The notes under the pieces are model-generated. The model worked only from the letters and a program-made list of their open reading frames with translations. It searched no databases and had not been told where the DNA came from. A stretch of 47,477 nucleotides of DNA from an archaeon (GTDB lineage: Archaea > Asgardarchaeota > Thorarchaeia > Thorarchaeales > Thorarchaeaceae): assembly GCA_024276825.1 (NCBI GenBank), contig JAJRWI010000003.1:1-47477 (forward strand). The letters are read 5' to 3'. This document shows positions 1-7,495 of the stretch, piece after piece. Both the position numbers and the translations under genes were made by a program. Position 1 is the first letter of the stretch; each line of letters begins with the position of its first letter.

Positions 1-324
1 GACGAGCTGAGAGCTGGTGCATGGCCATCGTAAATTCGTGCCGTGAGGTATCAGCTTAAGTGCTGCAACGAATGAGATCCCTGCCACCTAGTTGCCAGCC
101 GGGGGCTTCGGCCCTGTCGGGGCACACTAGGGGGACCGCCGGCGAGAAGTCGGAGGAAGGTGGGGGCCACGGTAGGTCAGTATGCCGCGATATGGGCGGG
201 GCCACACGCGTGCTACAATGGCCGGGACAATGCGCTACAACACCGAGAGGTGAAGTCAATCGCGAAACCCGGTCGTAGTTGGGATCGCGGGTTGGAACCC
301 ACCCGCGTGAACCTGGAATCCCTA

Positions 325-354
325 TCAACATCAGACTCCCTGATGTTGGGGAAA
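325..354 (+). other. 16S mini-intron 1, bulge-helix-bulge type
   Basis: A 30-nt insertion in the universally conserved GGAATCCCTA^GTA segment, between positions equivalent to E. coli A1346 and G1347. It forms a perfect 9-bp hairpin (326-334 with 340-348) with loop ACTCC. A 4-bp central helix (TCCC 319-322 with GGGA 349-352) sits between two 3-nt bulges, TAT 323-325 and AAG 353-355. Cutting between the second and third bulge bases, the archaeal EndA rule, removes exactly 325-354 and leaves CCCTAGTATCC, the canonical sequence. The exon-side helix is weak (GGAA with TATCC, one bulged A). An unspliced rRNA expansion is the alternative. Confidence 0.82.
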
Positions 355-497
355 GTATCCGCGTGTCACTATCGCGCGGAGAATCTGTCCCTGCTTCTTG
401 CACACACCGCCCGTCGCTCCATGCGAGCTGGTCTGGGGTGAGGCGTCGTCCATTGGGCGATGACGAATCTTGGGCCGGCAAGTAGGGAGAAGTCGTA

Positions 498-527
498 ATC
501 GTGTCAGACTCCCTGACACGACGGAAA
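498..527 (+). other. 16S mini-intron 2, at the decoding-centre/h45 linker
   Basis: A 30-nt insertion within GTCGTAA^CAAGG, equivalent to E. coli 1499-1501 next to the decoding site. Because of A runs the borders can be 497-526, 498-527 or 499-528; all give the same canonical product. A hairpin of 8-9 bp (499/500-507 with 513-520/521) carries the loop ACTCC, identical to that of mini-intron 1. A relaxed bulge-helix-bulge can be drawn: bulge TAA 496-498, central pairs GTC/CGG-like 493-495 with 522-524, bulge AAA 526-528. Insertion here in mature rRNA should damage decoding, which favours removal by splicing. Confidence 0.75.
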
Positions 528-602
528 ACAAGGTATCCGTAGCGGAAGCTGCGGATGGATCACCTCCTACGTTGCCTAAAAGGCAAGAAGTGTAGACTGA
601 CG

Positions 603-660
603 GGGTGGGTGTAGATAAGGGATTTACCCTCGTGCCCTGCTGAGCCACCCTATTATTTTT
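603..660 (+). terminator. Possible rRNA transcript terminator
   Basis: GGGTGG (603-608) can pair with CCACCC (645-650), enclosing a smaller AGGG/CCCT hairpin (618-621 with 627-630). A T-rich run, TATTATTTTT, follows at 651-660. This fits an end-of-transcript structure after 16S, but it could instead be part of a pre-16S processing stem whose other half lies upstream of the window. A short TTGCC/GGCAA hairpin at about 572-586 immediately follows the 16S end. Confidence 0.45.
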
Positions 661-959
661 GCAGAAGTCGACCAAGGCTTATGATAGCTTCGAACTACTA
701 CAGAAGGAAGATCGAGAGAGAGTATGGGAGAATGGTCAAGACGATGGCTAAGACATGAGACAAAAGAATAGAATGGCAATAAACTCGGATTGTGTCATTT
801 TCGGGCCCTGAGTTGCTCAATCCCAAGCATATTCATGTTTTATCGTATTTTGAAACACTACATCGTTTTTCATTATGTCAATCCTGACAATTATGATAAC
901 ATCAAACATCTTTATTACATCAGAATCTAATGGTTCAAACTGGTGTAAGATGATAAGAG
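661..959. other. Non-coding stretch after the 16S gene
   Basis: No tRNA, 23S, 5S or convincing reading frame is seen here. The right end is AT-rich (about 840-945) and probably holds the promoter of the surface-protein gene at 960, although no single TATA box stands out. Confidence 0.4.
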
Positions 960-1868
960 ATGAGAGTTTCTAAGTATGTGTTGTTTGTATTGACAGTTCT
1001 TCTACTTGTTCAGTGTCAAATAAGTTACAGTGGATTACAAGTAAATACTTCAATTGATGGGGCCAGTTTCAGGTATACTTGCTCATCACAGACCAATAAT
1101 GTCACAATGATTGTAGATGATGAAATGGTTCTCTTTCTTGGTGATGATGTGTGGCAGACGATCAACCAGAACTCGTATTATTCGGGTCTTTTGGATAACG
1201 GGACTGTGGTCGGTCTACTGGAGCAATATGAGAGAGAACTCCTCTTCATCACTCGGACTCCGTGGAATGATTATGTGATTATAGTCGGGATGAATGAAAC
1301 CTTCTTTGTGGAGATGATAATAGAGTGCACGTTCAATTACACTCACATAGAATCAGTTGACAATATATATGTGATAGCTGGGGGAGAATACATCTTATCT
1401 CTGAGAACTGCACTCTCTACAGCCATGAGTGCCAATGATACATTGAACTTGGAGATGATTGCTTGGGACAGGAGTCAGGAGGCGAGATCTCCTCTCAGAG
1501 CATATCTATGGTCATATGCCTACACCAATCATTCCATCCTGTCCATTGAGGAGAACCCACATGTGACACATTGGTCAAATAGTAACGCCTCCGAGATGCT
1601 TTATGATACACACTGGGAGATCATCACCACAACTAATATTGCTCGCTTAGTGGCCAACCCCAATGAAGACAAATGGGATGTTGAGATGTTTCCATCTATG
1701 ACTGACATCTTTGTGTCGCTGGACGGGGAACTGATTCAGATACTCTCTGAACTCGAGCCAGTTGAGAGGAGTTTGGACCCAATCATGTTTGTAGTTGGCA
1801 GTGCAATTTTGACAGTGGGTATCATCTCATTGATAATATACTTGAGAAAATGGAGAGCTAATGAATGA
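960..1868 (+). CDS. Secreted/surface protein with C-terminal membrane anchor
   Basis: A 302-residue protein of no recognised family. The N-terminus is a signal peptide: basic residues then a hydrophobic run at about 5-18. The C-terminus (about 274-295) is one hydrophobic segment followed by the basic tail RKWRANE. This predicts a type I topology, with about 250 residues outside the cell and a short cytosolic tail. The exposed part is rich in N-x-S/T sequons (for example NTS, NVT, NGT, NYT, NAS), compatible with archaeal N-glycosylation of an envelope protein. It stands alone, preceded by AT-rich sequence and followed by a long gap. Function unknown. Confidence 0.72.
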   Translation: MRVSKYVLFVLTVLLLVQCQISYSGLQVNTSIDGASFRYTCSSQTNNVTMIVDDEMVLFLGDDVWQTINQNSYYSGLLDNGTVVGLLEQYERELLFITRTPWNDYVIIVGMNETFFVEMIIECTFNYTHIESVDNIYVIAGGEYILSLRTALSTAMSANDTLNLEMIAWDRSQEARSPLRAYLWSYAYTNHSILSIEENPHVTHWSNSNASEMLYDTHWEIITTTNIARLVANPNEDKWDVEMFPSMTDIFVSLDGELIQILSELEPVERSLDPIMFVVGSAILTVGIISLIIYLRKWRANE

Positions 1869-2030
1869 ACATAATAGACTCCCAGATTACAGGCAATTGG
1901 CCTTTGAATGTCGTGGTTCATCAATGCAATATATGAAATGGATAGATATTATCACTCGGAGATTGTGGGCGTAATGCATTGATCTCAAGGCGCGTATTTG
2001 AGAGTATAATTGTAGGTGGGAATCACAATA

Positions 2031-2383
2031 ATGATTGATACAGTATTAGTCCGTGCACGTGCATTCACTCAAATTCTCGGCTATGCCATAGAAGTATACA
2101 AACATGAATGCATGGGCGTACTGTTGGGGACACGTTTACTACAACTGGAAAAATAGTAATCAATTCTGTAGTGGCGTTGCAGAGTGCGGATAGACAATTC
2201 ACATCTGTCGCGCCAAGACAGCACAGATACGAGCGAATAACTGATGTTCTCCTGCTTAAAGATGGGACTGCTCGCAGAAAGTTTTTCTTCATGGATTATC
2301 GCTATTATGAAGGCTTTGATTTCTCAACAATTCAGCCAGACATCAATCGGGATTTTGAAACTTGCGCGCAACCCACTGGGTGA
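2031..2383 (+). pseudogene. Broken JAMM/MPN-domain (JAB1-like) metalloprotease gene
   Basis: An ATG at 2031 (GGTGG-like site upstream) opens a 42-codon frame containing the JAMM start, with Glu in HECMGVLLG, then stops at 2157. The family resemblance continues in another frame from about 2127: GDTFTTTGKIVINSVVAL and then RQHRYERI. One frameshift near 2127-2130 therefore splits the domain. Further on, the zinc site expected as WYHSHPGF appears as DYRYYEGF, so both zinc-binding His are replaced (one-base changes from His codons would give Arg CGC and Tyr TAT), although a later Asp survives. The end is truncated. The family assignment rests on recalled consensus; a catalytically dead remnant is the best reading. 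Confidence 0.55.
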
Positions 2384-2399
2384 GTGTCAAATCAGACAC

Positions 2400-2792
2400 T
2401 TAATACTCCTCAATATTAAGGCCAGGGATTCTTTGAAAGTGTTTTACATTCTTCGTGAGAATCGGTTCATTATTGCTGATTACAATTCCTGCAATCATTG
2501 AGCCTTCTGGATCTATTATTTCACCATTCTTAATCAGTTCGCCATATATCTTCCCAGCTAGTGCTGCGGATTCTGCATCAAGGTCCATTATTCCCCATGA
2601 CTTCAAGATTTCCATGATTCTGTTCTTTTCAGATATTGGTTTCTTTGTCAGACTTATTCCCACAAACAGCTTGAAGATGGATGGCGTGGAGATACTGGTC
2701 GCAATGGATTCAGCCTCCATCTTCTTAATCTTGGACACTGTTGGCACTCTTCCCTGAAGCAGGTCAATTATGAATGATGTGTCCAGTATCAT
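2400..2792 (-). CDS. vapC: VapC-like PIN-domain toxin, catalytic residues altered
   Basis: A 130-residue PIN-domain protein: the N-terminal LDTSFIIDLL carries the first catalytic Asp, and the C-terminal ILTKNVKHFQRIPGL is the typical VapC end. VapC toxins are Mg-dependent RNases held in check by VapB. The gene overlaps the vapB end by 29 nt, the usual coupled order. Two acidic positions look changed: the Glu expected in the second motif (xxELxxGI) is Lys in IFKLFVGI, and the Asp expected before MIAG is Gly in PEGSMIAG. Each could arise by one base change. The toxin may be inactive; alignment was from memory only. Confidence 0.8.
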   Translation of the reverse strand: MILDTSFIIDLLQGRVPTVSKIKKMEAESIATSISTPSIFKLFVGISLTKKPISEKNRIMEILKSWGIMDLDAESAALAGKIYGELIKNGEIIDPEGSMIAGIVISNNEPILTKNVKHFQRIPGLNIEEY

Positions 2793-3027
2793 TATTTCCC
2801 AACTCCCCTATCAGTCTACTTATCCGTTTCCTGCTTCTTGAACGCAGAGCTGCAATTGTGGTTTCAAGAATCTCTCCATCCTCATCACTCAAGACTCTTG
2901 CAAGCTCGCTCAATCTCTTTCTTGATGTGAGTCGGTTGATGACATCGCTGAAGCTCTCACCGGGTTTTTTCATTGCTTTTAGTCTGGCATAGGCCTCATC
3001 AGAAACGGATATTGTCTTGTTTCCCAT
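2764..3027 (-). CDS. vapB: VapB-type antitoxin
   Basis: An 87-residue protein. Its N-terminal part, about 1-35 (KTISVSDEAYARLKAMK, then SFSDVINRL), matches the archaeal VapB/DUF217 antitoxin pattern, a ribbon-helix-helix-like DNA-binding half followed by a helical toxin-binding tail. It would bind VapC and repress its own promoter. It is the first gene of the pair. On the minus strand a TATA-like AATTTATAAG lies at about 3050-3060, leaving almost no leader before the ATG at 3027. The retained, intact antitoxin beside a damaged toxin is notable. Confidence 0.78.
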   Translation of the reverse strand: MGNKTISVSDEAYARLKAMKKPGESFSDVINRLTSRKRLSELARVLSDEDGEILETTIAALRSRSRKRISRLIGELGNNDTGHIIHN

Positions 3028-3104
3028 GTGTATGTGTATATGTATGTATGCTTATAAATTCGTTCTGAGGCCAATCTATAAACTTAGGACGAGTAGGATT
3101 TCTG

Positions 3105-3392
3105 ATGATTATAGTATGGATTGAGCACTTTCTGACACCTAGTGCAAAACAGATGTTTGCCGATTGGATTACCGATGTGGGGAGAGCACTGGCAAACATT
3201 GACGGCTTTGTTTCAATCCGACAACTGACTCCAATTGACAGCTCAAATGAATATCATCTATTACTGGAATTTGAGAGCCTTGATCTTCTAAGAGTGTGGT
3301 CGTCAAGCAAGACACATGATGATCTTCTTGAGAGACTTAAGCCATATCGGACAAGAAAGCATCAATCTAGAGTTTTTATGTGTAAAAAGTAG
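3105..3392 (+). CDS. ABM-like small dimeric alpha/beta-barrel protein
   Basis: A 95-residue protein resembling antibiotic-biosynthesis-monooxygenase (ABM) or stress-responsive barrel proteins. It shows an opening beta strand (MIIVWIEHFLT), a helix, a central GFVSIRQLTPID strand pair, HLLLEFESLD, and a helix before RVF. Such proteins form dimers; some are cofactor-free oxygenases, others are of unknown role. There is no operon partner: vapBC diverges to the left and the ABC exporter is convergent on the right. Substrate cannot be told. The family assignment is by pattern only. Confidence 0.6.
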   Translation: MIIVWIEHFLTPSAKQMFADWITDVGRALANIDGFVSIRQLTPIDSSNEYHLLLEFESLDLLRVWSSSKTHDDLLERLKPYRTRKHQSRVFMCKK

Positions 3393-3435
3393 GCTTTAGT
3401 CAACTGGCCATTAATAATGGAGTGTAAACCTCAGT

Positions 3436-4275
3436 TCATAGATAGTAAAAACCTGTTTCCATTCCCTTTCTCTCCCCGTATCTTATTGCGACCTTTGCAA
3501 GAAAGAAGAATACAAAGAGTTCTATTATCAGAACAATCCACTCCAATGTCAAGGCAAATGGCATAGAACTTCCGAACTCCATAAGGATTGGAGTTGTTCC
3601 CAACACATGAACTCGCAATAGGTCTATGCCAAATACATTAGGTAGCGCAAGAGCGATATACATTAGAATGGGCGGAAATGTCTGAACAGGCACATAAGTC
3701 CCCCCCAGAAACTGAAATGTGATAGATAGCACGCCAAATAGTGATGATACCTTTCGATACTTCAGCACAAGCGAACTGAAAATGGCTCCCATTTGAACCA
3801 GTACAAGAATTGAGAGAAAAATTGCTGCGAGACCAAGTATCAAGTTAAGACTGGAGAATCCCAGTCCTACAAACATCAAAGCAAATGCAAACATTGGAAT
3901 GAAGAAGATCATGTTTGTCGCTGCTACTCCCAGCGCATTTCCGACAATGAACCAATACTTTGAGATTGGGCAAGTAAACGAGTATTCCAGTTTACCAAGT
4001 TCCATGTCACTCGCCAAGGTTATAGAAGACTCCCAGAGCCCGACATTGATGAACGGTACAAAGGCTATTCCAAGGAACATAAATGCGGCGACGTTTGTTG
4101 TACCCACTGCTTGATTAACTGTTGATACGTCAATGACTGCAAGAAAGACCAGATAAAAGGCAAGAGAGAGAACCTGTGAGATCACACTACCTATAAAGTT
4201 CAATCTATACTTTGTCATGTGGCGAACTCGTCGCCATGCTACAGCATATGCAACTTTAAGTCCCGAAACCTGCAT
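3436..4275 (-). CDS. ABC-2 type transporter permease
   Basis: A 279-residue membrane protein with about six hydrophobic segments (near 20-45, 60-80, 105-130, 140-165, 180-200 and 235-262), the layout of ABC-2 exporter permeases of the DrrB/NodJ class. Its ATG overlaps the stop of the upstream ATPase gene (ATGA at 4275), so the two are translationally coupled. Together with the ATPase and the ArsR-family regulator it forms a three-gene minus-strand operon, 5620 to 3436. The likely role is ATP-driven export of a toxic compound or lipid; the substrate is unknown, although the regulator's CxC pair hints at metal or thiol stress. Confidence 0.85.
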   Translation of the reverse strand: MQVSGLKVAYAVAWRRVRHMTKYRLNFIGSVISQVLSLAFYLVFLAVIDVSTVNQAVGTTNVAAFMFLGIAFVPFINVGLWESSITLASDMELGKLEYSFTCPISKYWFIVGNALGVAATNMIFFIPMFAFALMFVGLGFSSLNLILGLAAIFLSILVLVQMGAIFSSLVLKYRKVSSLFGVLSITFQFLGGTYVPVQTFPPILMYIALALPNVFGIDLLRVHVLGTTPILMEFGSSMPFALTLEWIVLIIELFVFFFLAKVAIRYGERKGMETGFYYL

Positions 4276-5216
4276 TAGGCATCCCCCGCAATTTTAGCAA
4301 AAGCATCCTCTAATGATGGTTCAACCATTGAAACAAAAGCATTCACACCATTTTTCTCAAGGATGTCTACGACTTGTCGAATGGCTGAATATGGACTATC
4401 AGATTGGATTCTAATCTCAGTATTCTTATTGACCACTGTTATATTACCTATTGAGGAAAACTCAGTTATTATAATATCATCAAAAGGGCCACCGCGTACT
4501 ACAACGCTTTCAAGTCTCATTCCTTTTTGTTTGAGTTCTTGGGGAGTTCCTTCAAATACCTTCTTTCCTCGATTGATGAAGACTAGTTTGTCACAAATAT
4601 CCTCGAGTTCCTTCAGATTATGTGATGTGATAACCATGGTTGCATTGTGTTCATGTACATATTCCTTAATCAGATGTCTGACTCTTCTAGCTATTAGGAC
4701 ATCCAAGCTCTTACTAGGTTCATCTAAAAAGGCAATCTTAGGATAATGCAAAAGTGCTCTAAGAACCACAAAGGCTTGTTTCTCGCCCCCTGAGAGTGTA
4801 ATGAAGTGTTGGTCAAGTCGATCTTCCATCCCAATCTGATGCGCAAAATCATCAAGTCTTCTGACTGATGTGTCAGCTTTAAGTCCTCTCAACCATCCAA
4901 AATATTTTGCATTCTCACGTGGACTCAACCTGTAGTATAGAGAGCGCTCGGTATCTTGGCCAGCATATCCAATAACCTCTCGTATTTTCTGTGGTTCCCT
5001 CCCAATTTCATATCCTGCCACAGTAATTTGTCCCGAGGTTGGACTGAGAAGTGTTGTCATCATGCGAATAAGTGTTGTTTTACCAGCACCATTCGCTCCA
5101 AGGAGACCTACTATTGATCCGTTCTCAACATCAAATGATACATTGTCTACTGCTATTATCTCTCTTGTACCATGAAACAGTTTTGTGACGTTCCTGACTG
5201 AAACTGCATAATCCAT
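4275..5216 (-). CDS. ABC transporter ATP-binding protein, DrrA/NatA-like
   Basis: A 313-residue ATPase. Walker A is GANGAGKTT (about 39-47), the Q-loop lies near 85-92, the signature is LSGGEKQ (about 140), and Walker B is IAFLDEP followed by the H-loop ITSHN. The C-terminal ~90 residues form the extra beta-rich domain typical of daunorubicin-resistance-type exporters. The signature context and D-loop (SKSLDV instead of the common T.GLD) are slightly unusual. It pairs with the downstream permease and follows the ArsR-family gene by 2 nt. It powers export at the cytoplasmic membrane. Confidence 0.93.
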   Translation of the reverse strand: MDYAVSVRNVTKLFHGTREIIAVDNVSFDVENGSIVGLLGANGAGKTTLIRMMTTLLSPTSGQITVAGYEIGREPQKIREVIGYAGQDTERSLYYRLSPRENAKYFGWLRGLKADTSVRRLDDFAHQIGMEDRLDQHFITLSGGEKQAFVVLRALLHYPKIAFLDEPSKSLDVLIARRVRHLIKEYVHEHNATMVITSHNLKELEDICDKLVFINRGKKVFEGTPQELKQKGMRLESVVVRGGPFDDIIITEFSSIGNITVVNKNTEIRIQSDSPYSAIRQVVDILEKNGVNAFVSMVEPSLEDAFAKIAGDA

Positions 5217-5218
5217 GA

Positions 5219-5620
5219 TTATAATACATCCTCTTTTCCAGATACAGAAACACTGAGCTGTTCTATTGCAGATATCAAATCATTGACCTTTTTCCTGTCA
5301 ACAAGTTCATAGTGGGCCCATCTACTTTTCCTCTCAGCAGTGACTAGACCATTGGTTCTCAAGACACTCAAGTGATGTGATGTGAGTGTCTGATCCATCT
5401 CAAGTGCCATTGAGATCTCGCATACACACAAGGGACTAGTACCCAGTAGGAGTTTCAAGATTCGGACTCTCTTTGTATCAGACACCATTCTTAGAATCTT
5501 CTCTACCCCCTCTATATCTTTGAGTCTTGACAGTTCCCTTAATTTTGTAATGTGTTCTGTCGCACTCGAACACACACACCTTTTGGGTTTGGAACTGATG
5601 GCGGCTTCAATCTGTTCCAT
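5219..5620 (-). CDS. ArsR-family transcriptional regulator with CxC metal-type site
   Basis: A 133-residue winged-helix protein. The core has RVRILKLLLGTSPLCVCEISMALEMDQTLTSHHLSVLRTNGLV-type order: helix 3 carries CVC exactly where ArsR/CadC proteins carry their ELCVCDL metal-sensing pair, followed by the recognition helix with SHHL. A second CVC near residues 16-18 is another possible ligand site. It is the first gene of the exporter operon and sits beside inverted repeats at 5634-5719. The simplest model is a repressor released by a metal or thiol-reactive ligand. The inducer is not known. Confidence 0.88.
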   Translation of the reverse strand: MEQIEAAISSKPKRCVCSSATEHITKLRELSRLKDIEGVEKILRMVSDTKRVRILKLLLGTSPLCVCEISMALEMDQTLTSHHLSVLRTNGLVTAERKSRWAHYELVDRKKVNDLISAIEQLSVSVSGKEDVL

Positions 5621-5633
5621 GATAAAACCTCAT

Positions 5634-5719
5634 ATGAATGATGATTAATATGAATGACGATACATATAATAATATCGGTCAGAACAGGTCATTCACTCAT
5701 CATTCATATTCGTCATTCA
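5634..5719. promoter_or_regulatory. ArsR operon promoter and repeated operator
   Basis: Four copies of a half-site TGAATGAYGA surround the minus-strand start. Two are direct (5634-5644 and 5650-5660) and two inverted (5697-5707, the exact reverse complement of the first, and 5710-5719, the reverse complement of the second). A minus-strand TATA-like stretch (ATTATATGT) lies at about 5662-5671, between the operator pairs. A dimeric ArsR protein binding here would cover promoter and start. The leftmost copies lie 14-40 nt upstream of the regulator ATG. Confidence 0.7.
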
Positions 5720-5858
5720 GCTCGTAATGCTCCAGATCAATCTTGAATATCAGTTCAAGAAGTTCCTTCTTGGTCAATCTGACAGTTTCGAGGTATATGC
5801 GTGCCTGAAGCTCTTCGAGATCATCTTGTAGGCCAAATTTGACTATGGACAACTGCAC
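5700..5858 (-). CDS. Possible small helical protein, antitoxin-like (GTG start)
   Basis: A 52-codon frame starting at GTG 5858. Its product is almost all predicted helix (DDLEELQARIYLETVRL, then TKKELLELIFKI) and resembles short archaeal antitoxins, but no toxin gene lies next to it. No ATG is available in frame and no strong ribosome site is seen, so it could be a remnant. Its 3' end overlaps the right half of the ArsR operator. Confidence 0.3.
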   Translation of the reverse strand: MQLSIVKFGLQDDLEELQARIYLETVRLTKKELLELIFKIDLEHYELNDEYE

Positions 5859-5931
5859 CGCTTGGTAGCCAATTCATTATGCAGAATGTATGTAATTGGC
5901 AGACTACCAGACAGAGAGGGCTGTGTAATCA

Positions 5932-6390
5932 CTACCAGACAAAGATAGTATCATGATGTTTTTCATAGCAGTCTTTACAGACTCTCAACGGGAACTCGGG
6001 CTTCTTGCAGTATAGGATCTCGGACTCAATCTCACCGTTTCTGACATCCAAACTTGAACCACATAGATTGCAGCAGTAGACAGCCTCTATTTGAAAGTGT
6101 ACCTCCCGAGATGGACACTTGTAGATCCGCATGTTGCGTTTCGGGCTTCCCAACTCCCGCATGTCACCAAACACACGTAGGGAGTGGATGATAGGATACA
6201 TTCCAACAAAGCTCTCGGAGCAGATCCCTTCTGGAGTCCTCCATGAGAACTCAAACCTCTCCCCCACCTTGTGGTTGGCTCGACAATTTCCATCCTTTAT
6301 GATTGTGACGACAAATCTCACCACTTCGTCCCAGTGCTCTCGTAATCTCACAACCTCTCTATCTGGAGTCTTGTCTGCTGACATATGCAT
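5932..6390 (-). CDS. TIGR04076-family protein with extra C-terminal Cys motifs
   Basis: A 152-residue protein. The core matches the TIGR04076 pattern: VVTIIKDGNCRANHKVGERFEF, then TPEGICSESFVGMYPIIHSLRVFG, then the KCPSREVHFQIEAV end; the function of that family is unknown. The usual length is about 80-100 residues. Here the tail adds CCNLCG and later C-x12-CxxC cysteines, suggesting a zinc-binding ribbon. Two ATGs (6390 and 6384) are possible. It stands alone between non-coding stretches. The 277 bases to the right (6391-6667) show no feature. Confidence 0.65.
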   Translation of the reverse strand: MHMSADKTPDREVVRLREHWDEVVRFVVTIIKDGNCRANHKVGERFEFSWRTPEGICSESFVGMYPIIHSLRVFGDMRELGSPKRNMRIYKCPSREVHFQIEAVYCCNLCGSSLDVRNGEIESEILYCKKPEFPLRVCKDCYEKHHDTIFVW

Positions 6391-6667
6391 CGCTGACCTT
6401 ATGTCATATCTTGAGTTATGCTTTACTGTTGGCCGAGGATTTGTTCTAGCATGTCAATCATAATTAATTATGCTTCAATCATCAGAAATCCGTTCTCAAA
6501 AATATCTGCGACAACAGTAAACATCAGTAATGCTGATTACAGTTGGAGCGCCAAACACCAAGGCTTACTGTTTGCTTTCGATTCATAGGCCAGTTTCAGT
6601 GTATTCATTTTTCGCATTAATCCAAAAAAGCGATAGAGTGATCTTGAACCAACGAGGTCTATGACGC

Positions 6668-7495
6668 ATGGTTGACTTCGCCACACTTCACAAGGCTGCA
6701 CGGCACGATGTGCGGATGTGTATTCAGGCATGGTCTGAAACCCTTCGGAAGTTCCTCGGTGAGAAGCTTGATTATGTGTATGCAAAAGGTTCTGCTGTGA
6801 AGAGGTGAGACTCGCCGATTGACTATGTGCCAATTCTGAGTGATGTTGACCTTCACATTGGCCTGATAGATGAAAGAGGGTTTTTGCAGATGCAGACAAT
6901 GCCTTTGAGTTCTCGATGAATATCATTACTGAGCATGAGCGGCGATTCTATGAGCTTGAGCCAGATCCTCTCCACTTTCCACGAACATAGATTGTCCTTT
7001 TCAATACAATGTGGAGAGAAGAGTGGTATGTGCCGCCACGGTTGCAAGACATCACTGTCATGTTCGGCTCTCCAAAGTTCAACTATCTCCCTCCTGTTGA
7101 GAGAGTTCGTGCCATAGACCGTCAGAGGTTAGAGGAAGTCATTCTAATTCTGCAGGATATTCCTCTAAGCATGATTGATCGTTCAGGTCTCGACTTCTGG
7201 AGTCTTATCAGACGGCTTACATGGCATGTGCCACCTGCACCAGTTCGTCTGCTCACTCAGTTTAAATCAGATCCTTTTGAGGTGTGGAGTTGGAACAGTA
7301 AAATTCAGGACAAGAGTCGTCAGAGAGCTCAAAGAGATTGGTCATGAGCGATTGGCGGCACAATATTCGAATTACTACATGGTGGGGTGGGATCTTTTTC
7401 TCTTGGGTCTTAAAAGCAGCGATGCATATCGTCGAATTCTTCGGTTGAGCCATCATATATTGACTGATGTGCTCCGAGTAATCGGTCTTCAATAA
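6668..7495 (+). pseudogene. Multiply disrupted nucleotidyltransferase-domain gene
   Basis: A coherent ~270-residue protein can be read only by crossing lesions. It starts MVDFATLHKAARHD at 6668, meets an in-frame TGA at 6806-6808 where Trp is plausible, shifts frame near 6880-6890, meets TAG at 6988-6990 where Gln is plausible, and shifts again near 7290-7305, ending at 7495. The N-terminus resembles a nucleotidyltransferase fold: KGSAV, then SDVDLHIGL, like GS-x-x-SDxD. The C-terminal half (WREEWYVPPRLQDI onward) is helical. Neighbouring genes end normally, so stop-codon recoding is unlikely. A decayed gene is the best reading. Confidence 0.72.

Larger units (their letters stand above)
1..569 (+). 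rRNA. 16S ribosomal RNA, 3' portion, with two mini-introns
   Basis: The 3' third of an archaeal small-subunit rRNA; the 5' part lies outside the window. Universal blocks are visible: the GCAACGA segment near 64-71, GGAGGAAGGTGGGG near 150-165, CTACAATGG near 213, the TTGCACACACCGCCCGTC block at about 398-415, and the final GGATCACCTCC with the anti-Shine-Dalgarno CCTCC at 564-568. The exact 3' end, about 569, is inferred from homologous molecules. Two 30-nt insertions break otherwise canonical sequence at 325-354 and about 498-527; removing them restores the expected sequence exactly. No 23S or 5S gene follows in the next kilobases, so the rRNA genes appear unlinked. Confidence 0.97.

Noticed and set aside
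56..675. Several open frames on both strands across the 16S gene
   Set aside because: They lie inside conserved rRNA sequence and carry no protein-like features.
681..760. A tRNA after 16S, suggested by a TTCGAA motif
   Set aside because: No acceptor or anticodon stem can be built around it.
2127..2131. Programmed frameshift in the MPN-domain gene
   Set aside because: The zinc-site residues are also lost and no slippery sequence with a structure is evident; decay is simpler.
6806..6990. Stop-codon recoding (TGA as Trp, TAG as Gln) to rescue the nucleotidyltransferase gene
   Set aside because: Two frameshifts also exist, and many genes here end normally at TGA and TAG.
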